From Ancylomarina longa (GTDB taxonomy: Bacteria; Bacteroidota; Bacteroidia; Bacteroidales; Marinifilaceae), in assembly GCF_003996985.1 (NCBI RefSeq), contig NZ_RJJX01000004.1:1-46417 (forward strand): 46,417 nucleotides of DNA, in the 5' to 3' direction. The notes beneath the pieces were generated by a model that worked only from the letters and a program-made list of their open reading frames with translations, had not been told where the DNA came from and did not search any database. A program made the translations under genes and the position numbers. Below are positions 1 through 7,130 of the stretch, piece after piece. Numbering within the stretch: the stretch's first letter is position 1; the number at the start of each line of letters is the position of its first letter.

Positions 1-75
1 ATCTGTATATGGGCTTAAGCCTAATGTTTGTTGTTGAACGAGCATGATATTATTTTTCTAACAGGCTCTAAGATA

Positions 76-120
76 TTAAAAAAGCATCAAGCCAAAGAGT
101 AATTCTTCGGTTTGATGCTT
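76..120. terminator. Long hairpin, probable bidirectional terminator
   Basis: Arms at 82-93 and 109-120 pair over 12 bp with one G-T wobble, then after one mismatch four more pairs close a 5-base loop. On the minus strand the hairpin is followed directly by a run of six T, as in an intrinsic terminator; on the plus strand the T-rich stretch comes about 14 bases later. No minus-strand gene lies between it and position 264, so it more likely ends a plus-strand gene to the left of the window, or a short minus-strand RNA. The rest of 1-264 holds no gene I can support. Confidence 0.55.
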
Positions 121-264
121 GATAGTATGTTACTTTTTCAGTGGCCTCTATCAATAACGATCTCTTTTTTTACAAAAAAGATTCTATAATAATCGTAAAG
201 CTCGAATCTATTCTGTATTTTCTACAAGTACACAAAATATCTATCAACAATCTAAATAGCTAAT

Positions 265-645
265 ATGAAAAAACCATTCTTAGGATTACGAACTACTATC
301 TATAAAGTGCCTGATCTTGCAGAGGCAAAGGTTTGGTATGCGAAAGCATTTAATACTGAACCATATTTTGATGAAGTATTTTACGTGGGATTTAATATCG
401 GAGGCTATGAATTAGGTTTACTGCCGGAAGAAAAGCCACCTCACCATAAAACGGAAAGCGTGGTAGCCTACTGGGGCGTTGAGGATATTCAATTTAGTTA
501 TGAGCAATTATTAAAAAATGGAGCTATTGCCAACGAAAAACCCGAAAATGTTGGAGGCACTGTTTGGGTTGCCAGTGTAAAAGACCCATGGGATAATGTA
601 ATTGGAATTATTTGTAATCCTGAATTCAAAGCAAATCAAATATGA
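265..645 (+). CDS. VOC family (glyoxalase/bleomycin-resistance fold) protein
   Basis: A 126-residue single-domain protein of the vicinal oxygen chelate superfamily. The start reads as the first VOC beta-alpha-beta unit (LRTTIYKVPDLAEAKVWYAK, residues 8-27), and the C-terminal half carries the usual second unit ending in VASVKDPWDNVIGIICNPEF. Family members bind a metal and act on small molecules (glyoxalases, dioxygenases, antibiotic-binding proteins); the substrate cannot be read here. The cytoplasm is the likely site because no signal peptide is visible. The stop codon overlaps the start of the patatin-like gene by 4 bases (ATGA), so the two are probably co-translated, but no metabolic link between them is evident. 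Confidence 0.85.
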   Translation: MKKPFLGLRTTIYKVPDLAEAKVWYAKAFNTEPYFDEVFYVGFNIGGYELGLLPEEKPPHHKTESVVAYWGVEDIQFSYEQLLKNGAIANEKPENVGGTVWVASVKDPWDNVIGIICNPEFKANQI

Positions 646-1391
646 CGATTGGAATTGCTTTAGGTGGTGGTGGAGCAAGAGGATTTGCTCATCTGGGAGT
701 ATTAAAAGCCCTGGAAGAAAAAGGCATTCGCCCGGATATTATTTCCGGGGTGAGTGCCGGTGCTTTAATTGGTGCTTTTCTGGCTTCGGGAAATAGCTAT
801 CAGGAAATCTTGAAATCCTTAAAAAATAAAGGTATCATGGCTTATTCCAAATTGCAATATCCCAAATATGGATTATTTAGTTTGGATGGATTGAAAAAGG
901 AAATCATTAAACATATTAAAATCAAGAGGATAGAAAATCTAAAAATCCCTTTATATATTGCCGTTTCCAATTTGAATGATGGAAGAGTGGAATACATCAA
1001 GGAAGGTAAATTGATTCCTTATTTATTGGCATCGGTAAGTATTCCGGTTCTTTTTTCTCCTATAAGTATAGATAAAAAAATGTATGTTGACGGTGGATTA
1101 TTTGATAACCTCCCCATTTCTCCACTACTAGGTAAATGTGATATTATTATTGCAGTGAATGTTAGTCCAATCCAAAAAATAGAAAAATTTGATAATCTGG
1201 TACAAGTGGCTTCCCGCACTTTTCAATTGGGAGTTCATTCTAACATTATCCGACATAAAGAGAAATGTTCCTTATATATTGAGCCAACAGGACTAAGGGA
1301 GTATGAAATTTTAAATGGAGCCAACGCACAAGAAATTTTCGATTTAGGATACAATTACACCAAGAACATGGAAATTAAGGCTTTTGAATAG
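642..1391 (+). CDS. Patatin-like phospholipase family protein
   Basis: A 249-residue cytoplasmic serine hydrolase of the bacterial patatin/RssA-type family. It shows the glycine-rich oxyanion loop GGGGARGFAHLG near residue 8, the nucleophile elbow GVSAG with Ser38, and the second catalytic residue in DGGLFDNLP (Asp150), giving the Ser-Asp dyad typical of patatins. The length fits the short single-domain bacterial members. The predicted reaction is hydrolysis of acyl esters from phospholipids or acylglycerols; the physiological substrate is unknown. It starts inside the stop of the upstream VOC gene (4-base overlap), which supports the chosen start and an operon. A terminator-like hairpin at 1500-1522 lies downstream but is oriented for the opposite gene. 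Confidence 0.9.
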   Translation: MTIGIALGGGGARGFAHLGVLKALEEKGIRPDIISGVSAGALIGAFLASGNSYQEILKSLKNKGIMAYSKLQYPKYGLFSLDGLKKEIIKHIKIKRIENLKIPLYIAVSNLNDGRVEYIKEGKLIPYLLASVSIPVLFSPISIDKKMYVDGGLFDNLPISPLLGKCDIIIAVNVSPIQKIEKFDNLVQVASRTFQLGVHSNIIRHKEKCSLYIEPTGLREYEILNGANAQEIFDLGYNYTKNMEIKAFE

Positions 1392-1493
1392 CTCCTCCAC
1401 CTCTATCAATCAAGTAAACATTCAGGCATTGCCTCTGTAAGAAAATGAACCATTCTAATAAATTGAGATAAATACTATATCACAAGAAAGTGC

Positions 1494-1522
1494 ATAAAAA
1501 AAGCAGGCTTTTACCCTGCTTT
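1494..1522 (-). terminator. Intrinsic terminator of the cysteate synthase gene
   Basis: An 8-bp perfect stem (1500-1507 with 1515-1522) and a 7-base loop, followed on the minus strand by a run of T (complement of the A run at 1496-1502). It lies 30 bases past the minus-strand stop at 1552. Confidence 0.8.
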
Positions 1523-1551
1523 CTAAATTGTCCTACAAGAAGTAGGTCGTA

Positions 1552-2865
1552 TTATAATATCTCAGGAATCTCCACTTTAAATATCTTCCCCATCACTTCT
1601 CTTACCTCACTAAGATCGGGATTGATATCAAACACATGAGAAGGTTTAAGATAGCAAACCTTTTTTTCACGCTTAAATCTTTCCTCCCCACCGCCAGTAA
1701 TATTCAGCATGATACAAGCATTTTTATCTATTTTTCCCTGCTGTACATATTTTATGAGTGTTGCCGTAGCAACTGCGGCAGCTGGGTGAATATCATTCCC
1801 TTCAGTTTCCAGAAATATTTTTGAAGCTTCCATTGCTTCCTCATTGGTCGCTTTTAGAATATCACCACCAGCATCCTTCATGGCATCAAACAATCCACCT
1901 TTAATAGAATAAGGAGGCTTACGATTCGAAAGCACTTTGGCGATTATTTCCTCCACTTGTGCTCTTGCCATATCATCATCTAAAGCCAACATTTCCCGGG
2001 AATCCTCTTTCCATGCATCATACATAGGAAGGAAAGGTGTATTCTGAGAAACCATCAACTTCATCTTATGGGTTCCAAAACGTCCATCTTCAATTAAACG
2101 CATATTCGCTTCCCAAGCAGCAATTGCACCAGTACCGGACCCAACTGCCTGAAAATAATAATCTGGAATCCTGCCTATTTCTGTTGCGGCAGATAAAACA
2201 GTACAAGCCATTCCATCACGACGAGCAATATTTTTAGCTCCTCCTTCGGTGATAAAACCTTCTAATTGGCAAGCCAGATTCGATAGATGAATAGCATCGA
2301 AATAGTCGCTTCCTGATTTAGTAGCTACCAAGCACACATTTTCCTTAATTGGCTCATCAAACCAAAGAACATCAATATTATCCTCTGGAACGCAAAGTAA
2401 TAACGGGATGTTATTATCAGAACAAACTCTTGCAAATGCTCTTGCAGTATTTCCTGCCGATGCTACAACCAATACCTGATCGCTAGAATTTAATCTACCG
2501 CAAACGGAATAGGCTTCCGTTTCTTTAAAAGAACAGGTTCTGAAATTTGCATCTTTCTCAGGCCAATAACCACTAAAAGTGATATACAAATTATTTAGCC
2601 CTAAATATTTGGCAAGCCCTTCACTCTTATATGTGGCTGGAGCGGAAGATCCTTCCAGCATTCTTTGAATAGGTAACCAATCGGCAAACTTATATAAGCC
2701 CAAGGAATTATCCTTAACTTCAATTTGTTCTTTATTATAGATCGCTCTTACTAAACCTGGTTTATCTTCCGCAGGTGCATCAAGTGTCCATCCTTCGTCC
2801 TCGAATTTCTTTCCGGTTTGCAAAGACTCTAAAATATACTCTGTAGGTCGAAAATCTTCTGCCAT
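1552..2865 (-). CDS. Cysteate synthase-like PLP enzyme (threonine synthase superfamily)
   Basis: A 437-residue fold-type II PLP enzyme. Visible are the PLP lysine in CSFKETEAY (Lys114 from the chosen start), the substrate loop ASAGNTARAFA, and the phosphate-binding loop GSGTGAIAAWEA. The divergent lysine motif and overall layout match cysteate synthase, which makes L-cysteate from O-phosphoserine and sulfite, rather than housekeeping threonine synthase. In Bacteroidota such enzymes are linked to sulfonolipid (capnine, sulfobacin) synthesis; no acyltransferase partner is adjacent. The frame is open to an ATG at 2946, but the first 27 residues look non-conserved and a -7-like box sits at 2956-2963, so the ATG at 2865 is preferred. 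A terminator follows at 1494-1522. Threonine synthase paralogue is the alternative. Confidence 0.82.
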   Translation of the reverse strand: MAEDFRPTEYILESLQTGKKFEDEGWTLDAPAEDKPGLVRAIYNKEQIEVKDNSLGLYKFADWLPIQRMLEGSSAPATYKSEGLAKYLGLNNLYITFSGYWPEKDANFRTCSFKETEAYSVCGRLNSSDQVLVVASAGNTARAFARVCSDNNIPLLLCVPEDNIDVLWFDEPIKENVCLVATKSGSDYFDAIHLSNLACQLEGFITEGGAKNIARRDGMACTVLSAATEIGRIPDYYFQAVGSGTGAIAAWEANMRLIEDGRFGTHKMKLMVSQNTPFLPMYDAWKEDSREMLALDDDMARAQVEEIIAKVLSNRKPPYSIKGGLFDAMKDAGGDILKATNEEAMEASKIFLETEGNDIHPAAAVATATLIKYVQQGKIDKNACIMLNITGGGEERFKREKKVCYLKPSHVFDINPDLSEVREVMGKIFKVEIPEIL

Positions 2866-2949
2866 TTTTACACGTTTTGATTTTGAATGGGTAAAATTAA
2901 TCTTTTTAATGTAATCGGAAGCATTTTGGTATAATATTAGACACAATTG

Positions 2950-2967
2950 CCATTACAAAAATAATGG
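2950..2967 (-). promoter_or_regulatory. Candidate promoter -7 box within an inverted repeat, for the cysteate synthase gene
   Basis: On the minus strand 2963-2956 reads TATTTTTG, matching the Bacteroidota -7 consensus TAnnTTTG. It is embedded in a short perfect palindrome, CCATTA (2950-2955) and TAATGG (2962-2967). No clear -33 TTG is seen, so this rests on the -7 box alone. It would give a leader of about 85 bases to the ATG at 2865. Confidence 0.35.
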
Positions 2968-3109
2968 AACGGTTGTAAAAGTTCAGAAAATAAAATATGA
3001 TTTTGATTATAAGTCTCTTCTCAAAATCTTATATTTAAGCTGATAAATATTTAGTACAGTTTACTTCTACTAAATGCAAATAGGTTCTAATTAAAAAAAA
3101 CTATAGACA

Positions 3110-4087
3110 ATGACTATCAATTGGGCTATTCTGGGTGCAGGACGAATTGCAAGTAAATTTGCTGAAGATTTTAAAGCTGTTCCAAATGGGAAATTACTAG
3201 CTGTTGCTTCCAGATCAAAGGCTAAAGCCTTGGAATTTTCTCATTTGCATGACATACCGAAAAGCTATGATTCCTATGAGGCAATGCTTCAGGATGAAGA
3301 AATTAATGTGGTATATATTGCAACGCCGCATAATTTTCATTTCGAACAAGTAAAGCTGTGTCTAAATCATGGCAAATCTGTTTTGTGTGAGAAACCTGTA
3401 ACAGTGAACTCCTCAGAATTTGAAATTTTAATACAACTGGCTAAAGAAAAAAAGCTTTTTTTCATGGAGGCCATGTGGACCTATTATCTCCCTGCGATTC
3501 AGCAATGTGTAAAGTGGGTTCAATCTGGTAAAATTGGTGATATCAAACAATTGCAAGTAAGTTTTGGTTTTATTGGGGATATGGATTCAAAATTGAGACT
3601 GGCAGATCTAAATTTGGCTGGTGGAGCACTTTTAGATATCGGCATTTATGGAGTGGCAATTTCTCAACTAATATTTAACAAGCCTATAAAAAAAATACAA
3701 TCACTTGCTCATTTTAGCGATACAGGAATTGACGATTACAATAACATACAGATTCAATACGAAGGAGGAGGCATTGCTCAAATTGCTAGTTCCTTTCTTT
3801 CTAATTTGAAAAATGAAGCTGTCATTTATGGTACAAAAGGCAATATCGTTATACCAGAATTCTGGATGGCAAAAAAAGGAATACTAATATCCAAAAGTGA
3901 AAAGCTGGAGTTTTTAGATGATAGTCCTCAATTTGGCTATCATTATGAAACAATTGCTATAAATGAATTATTAAAAAAAGGAGCTTTAGAAAGTTCTGTA
4001 GTACCTTTAGAAAAAAGTAGGAATAACCTATTAATTCTAGATGAAATAAGGAATCAAATCGGCCTAAAATATCCTTTTGAAAAATAG
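3110..4087 (+). CDS. Gfo/Idh/MocA family NAD(P)-dependent oxidoreductase
   Basis: A 325-residue cytoplasmic dehydrogenase. The N-terminal Rossmann fold begins WAILGAGRIASKFAEDF (GxGxxA pattern), followed by the family's CEKPVTVNSSEF motif with the catalytic-region lysine of EKP near residue 95. The C-terminal alpha/beta domain includes GGALLDIGIYGVAISQLIF, which matches the GG.L.D.G.Y motif of the dimeric dihydrodiol dehydrogenase-like branch. Members oxidise or reduce sugars, inositols or related polyols using NAD(P); the substrate is not evident. It is transcribed away from the cysteate synthase gene and is followed after 3 bases by an unknown gene, so the two form a probable operon. Confidence 0.88.
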   Translation: MTINWAILGAGRIASKFAEDFKAVPNGKLLAVASRSKAKALEFSHLHDIPKSYDSYEAMLQDEEINVVYIATPHNFHFEQVKLCLNHGKSVLCEKPVTVNSSEFEILIQLAKEKKLFFMEAMWTYYLPAIQQCVKWVQSGKIGDIKQLQVSFGFIGDMDSKLRLADLNLAGGALLDIGIYGVAISQLIFNKPIKKIQSLAHFSDTGIDDYNNIQIQYEGGGIAQIASSFLSNLKNEAVIYGTKGNIVIPEFWMAKKGILISKSEKLEFLDDSPQFGYHYETIAINELLKKGALESSVVPLEKSRNNLLILDEIRNQIGLKYPFEK

Positions 4088-4090
4088 AAT

Positions 4091-4558
4091 ATGGATCAAA
4101 ACAAAATTATTCTTGGTAAAGGTTTACTTGGTATTCACTTTGGAATGACACAATCCAACGTGGAAAAAAAGCTAGGCAAAGCTGATGATATTGGAGAATA
4201 TGCTCTTTCTGAAAATGAAAGGAGTATCACACTTTTTTATCACCAGCGTGGCATTAGTTTCACTTTTGAATCTGTTGACCAGTACAAGTTAAGTTATATC
4301 TCTGTATATAGTAATAACTTCCAGATCTTTCAATTTATTAGAATTGGTTTACAAAAAAGTATGCTTCTGGAAGAGTTGGAATTATATCAATTGAGTAAGC
4401 CCGAATTCGAGAATGCCTATTCCGAAGCTTTTCCCACACATGAATTGATTTATTTTCCTGGAGAAAATCTGCACCTATGGCTAGACAACTACAAAATATC
4501 AGAAATTCAGTTCGGACCATTTTGGGAAGATATGAAGACCATTGTATGGGAGGAATAA
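4091..4558 (+). CDS. Hypothetical protein, 155 aa
   Basis: I do not recognise a named family. The protein is soluble, with no signal peptide or membrane segment. Residues 12-33 (LLGIHFGMTQSNVEKKLGKADD) follow a pattern seen in many small proteins, G-hydrophobic-x-F/L-G-M-T-x2-x-V-x3-L-G-x-P/A-D, the beta-alpha-alpha start of SmpA/BamE-like folds. The remainder is beta-rich with many aromatic residues. It starts 3 bases after the Gfo/Idh/MocA gene and is probably co-transcribed with it. Function cannot be assigned. Confidence 0.75.
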   Translation: MDQNKIILGKGLLGIHFGMTQSNVEKKLGKADDIGEYALSENERSITLFYHQRGISFTFESVDQYKLSYISVYSNNFQIFQFIRIGLQKSMLLEELELYQLSKPEFENAYSEAFPTHELIYFPGENLHLWLDNYKISEIQFGPFWEDMKTIVWEE

Positions 4559-4665
4559 ATGTAATAAGACAAAAGAATTTTGCTTAAGCAAGTGAAATCA
4601 CACACCAAAATATTACCACTACAAATCCACACTAACAGATTAATATTAAGTAAACAAACTAAACA

Positions 4666-4980
4666 TTAGGCTAAAATTTGCTTATGCAAGTTCACTTCAA
4701 ATTCTTTTACGTGTAAAGGCTTTCCGTCATTAAAAAATTTTGTGATATAAGGCATGGCACAATGTGTGTTGAAAGTTGTTTCATCATACCACTTCTCTAT
4801 AAAAGTAATACGGTTTGGATCATCAATACACTGATTCAATTCATAGCGAATACATCCTCCCTCTTGATGAGTTAGTGCAATTAAAGCATGTAAATCATGA
4901 ATCAATGCTTCGACTTCGCCCTCTTTTGCAATAAATTTAGCGATACAAACCAACTGCGTTTCATTTTTTCTTATCTCCAT
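4666..4980 (-). CDS. Antibiotic biosynthesis monooxygenase (ABM/YgiN-like) domain protein
   Basis: A 104-residue single-domain protein of the dimeric alpha/beta barrel ABM fold. The typical arrangement is visible: a first strand LVCIAKFIAKEGEVEALIHDL, the EGGCIRYELNQ segment (residues about 40-50), and ITFIEKWYDETTFNTHCAMPYI, where YgiN-like proteins have the E-x-W-x(5)-H pattern. Related proteins include quinol monooxygenases and heme-degrading enzymes, but many have unknown substrates. It stands alone, converging on the unknown gene ending at 4558 and lying downstream of the helicase gene, from which it is separated by a terminator. Confidence 0.85.
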   Translation of the reverse strand: MEIRKNETQLVCIAKFIAKEGEVEALIHDLHALIALTHQEGGCIRYELNQCIDDPNRITFIEKWYDETTFNTHCAMPYITKFFNDGKPLHVKEFEVNLHKQILA

Positions 4981-5002
4981 AATTTAATTTTTAATCGATT
5001 CT

Positions 5003-5034
5003 GCAAAAAAAAGAGGTCTTGAATGTAAGACCTC
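5003..5034 (-). terminator. Intrinsic terminator of the DEAD-box helicase gene
   Basis: A perfect 8-bp stem (5013-5020 with 5027-5034) with a 6-base loop, followed on the minus strand by eight T (complement of 5005-5012). It begins 20 bases after the helicase stop at 5054 and isolates the helicase from the ABM gene. Confidence 0.88.
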
Positions 5035-5053
5035 CTTTGAATAGCTTATTTGT

Positions 5054-6175
5054 TTATCTTCTTGGTCTAATTTGGCTAAATCCAATATGTAAAGCCTTTT
5101 GAAAGTAGCGAATGCTTTTCAACTCTTTACTGTTAACTAATGCCAAGGATCTGCCTTCTTTACCGGCACGTGCCGTTCTTCCGCTTCGATGAGTATAGTA
5201 TTCTTCTTTATCCGGAAGCTGGTAATGAACCACAAATGCAAGCCCCTCTATGTCAATTCCACGAGCAGCAATATCAGTAGCCACCAAAAATTGAAGTTTT
5301 TCATTCTTAAAGGCTCGCATAACTTTAGTACGATCCTTTTGTAATAGATCTCCATGAATAGCATCTGCAGGAATATTTTTAGCAATTAACTGTTTGGCAA
5401 GCGTCTGTGCAGCTACTTTCGTCTTACAAAAAATAATACCCCGATTATCGTACTCTCCTTTTAAAAATTGAAGTAATATCTGAAGTTTTTCATTTTCCTC
5501 ACAAATAAGGAATTCATGCTTAATTTTTTTATTCACCACATTCCTACCACTTATTTCTACCCGAACGGCATTTGGAGACATATGATGTTTTATAATCCGT
5601 TTAATTCCTTCAGGCATAGTAGCCGAAAACAACCATTTATTTTCTACCCTTGAAACTTGAGTAAGAATTTCGTCTAATTCCTCTTTAAAACCCATACTCA
5701 ACATTTCATCCGCCTCATCCAAAATCACCGTCTTCACATTGCTCAAATCCAAAGCTTTTCGTTTTATTAAATCAATTAATCTTCCTGGAGTAGCAACGAT
5801 AATATGAGTTGGTCTTCTTAAAGCATTTATTTGTCCCTCAATTGGAGCGCCACCATAAACCGCTTCGGTAAAAATTTTATCGGTATATTTTGTAAATCGA
5901 AAAAGTTGTTTTGCTATTTGTAAGCCCAATTCCCTTGTAGGACAGAGAATCAATCCTTGAATTACCTTCTGATTAGAATCAATTCGTTGCAATAAAGGCA
6001 AACCGAAAGCCGCAGTTTTTCCTGTACCAGTTTGGGCTTGGCCAACCAAATCGGTATTTGCACTTAATAAAACGGAAATAACTTCTGATTGAATTGCAGT
6101 AGGTTCAACAATATTCATATCATTCAAACCTTTAACAAGATTTGCACTTACACCAAGTTCTTTGAAATTTTTCAA
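5054..6175 (-). CDS. DEAD-box ATP-dependent RNA helicase
   Basis: A 373-residue cytoplasmic RNA helicase with both RecA-like domains. Visible in order: F.ELG start and Q motif (EPTAIQSEVI), Walker A AQTGTGKT, PTRELGLQ, TPGRLIDL, DEAD box in VILDEADEML, SAT, then in domain 2 GIIFCKTK, HGDLLQKDRTKVMRAFKN, VATDIAARGID, and HRSGRTARAGKEG. The chain ends shortly after the core with RPRR, so it lacks the RNA-binding C-terminal domain of DbpA and the long basic tail of RhlE-type enzymes. The likely role is RNA or ribosome remodelling; specificity is not readable. It is monocistronic, with its own terminator. Confidence 0.95.
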   Translation of the reverse strand: MKNFKELGVSANLVKGLNDMNIVEPTAIQSEVISVLLSANTDLVGQAQTGTGKTAAFGLPLLQRIDSNQKVIQGLILCPTRELGLQIAKQLFRFTKYTDKIFTEAVYGGAPIEGQINALRRPTHIIVATPGRLIDLIKRKALDLSNVKTVILDEADEMLSMGFKEELDEILTQVSRVENKWLFSATMPEGIKRIIKHHMSPNAVRVEISGRNVVNKKIKHEFLICEENEKLQILLQFLKGEYDNRGIIFCKTKVAAQTLAKQLIAKNIPADAIHGDLLQKDRTKVMRAFKNEKLQFLVATDIAARGIDIEGLAFVVHYQLPDKEEYYTHRSGRTARAGKEGRSLALVNSKELKSIRYFQKALHIGFSQIRPRR

Positions 6176-6293
6176 AATGATAATAATTTAATGAAGCAAC
6201 AAAGATACTTCAAATAATTAAATTCTAAATATACTTATTCGCAATCCTAATAGATATAAATGACCAAAACAGCAAACTAAAATCCGAAATATT

Positions 6294-6848
6294 ATGGGAG
6301 AATTGATACTCATTTCACTTCTATTTCTCCTTATTATACTAATTGTAGACCTACCTACGCTATTCCTTAAAAATAAATACACTAAATTATTTGAAGCCTA
6401 TTTTGAATTCTATTTTTTGTTTCTCCATTCTGATATTCATATATTTATTAGAAAAGCATCAACAATGAAGTTCAGATACAAAATATTACCAGACCTAAAA
6501 TTAATTAAGGAATATTATTACGGATATTTTAAATGGAACGATTTAATTCAACACTCTTTAAGCACTCGTAATGATCCCAACTTTGATGAAACATTTAATG
6601 TAATTTCAGATTTTTCTCAAGCCAAAGTTCTTCTCAATATTAAAGATCTGGATGATTATATTAATGAATACGAAAAATACAGTCCTATTCTAAACAAATG
6701 CGCCATTATTGTTAGTGAATCTTATGATACATCTATGGCAATGCTCTTTGAAATACAAGTCCGTATTCAGAATGCAAAAGTCTTTTATACCGAAAGCGAA
6801 GCATTCCGTTGGCTTAATATCGACCCCATAACAGTTAAAAAGCAATAA
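6294..6848 (+). CDS. Unknown protein with N-terminal membrane segment and possible STAS-like domain
   Basis: A 184-residue protein. Residues 3-23 (LILISLLFLLIILIVDLPTL and on) form a strongly hydrophobic helix; a second hydrophobic aromatic patch lies at about 36-44. From residue 58 the sequence (KFRYKILPDLKLIKEYYYGYFKWNDLIQH) and a later DFSQAKVLLNIKDLDDYI resemble the beta-alpha pattern of small STAS/SpoIIAA-like proteins common in Bacteroidota. This is a fold-level impression, not a firm match. An ATG at 6465 (Met58) would give a soluble 127-residue version that contains the whole putative domain, so the true start is uncertain. It is divergent from the helicase and lies upstream of the histidine kinase, with a 282-base gap holding no gene. 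Confidence 0.6.
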   Translation: MGELILISLLFLLIILIVDLPTLFLKNKYTKLFEAYFEFYFLFLHSDIHIFIRKASTMKFRYKILPDLKLIKEYYYGYFKWNDLIQHSLSTRNDPNFDETFNVISDFSQAKVLLNIKDLDDYINEYEKYSPILNKCAIIVSESYDTSMAMLFEIQVRIQNAKVFYTESEAFRWLNIDPITVKKQ

Positions 6849-7130
6849 TTACACACAAAATTATATTTATTCTAAAGGATTAAATCAAGGTCTGTATGAA
6901 TATTACAGGCAAACTTTCAAAATACCGGATTGGGATCTATCACAAAAAATATTTACAAAGGAGAAATCCACCATATCATTTTAATAAAAAAAACGATAGA
7001 TTAAATCATTACCCTCAAAAGCTCCGGTTAATTTTTTGAATCTTTTCAAAAAATCACCAATACGATCCTGACACAAAATTCAGTATATGTAAATCACAAT
7101 GAGCGATATTTATTAAACGAATCTTTAGGT

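Noticed and set aside
602-796. Small plus-strand frame spanning the VOC-patatin junction
   Set aside because: It overlaps two well-supported genes in another frame and encodes an unrecognisable tryptophan- and cysteine-rich peptide.
2866-2946. N-terminal extension of the cysteate synthase frame to an upstream ATG
   Set aside because: The 27 extra residues do not look conserved, and the candidate -7 box at 2956-2963 would leave almost no leader for that start.
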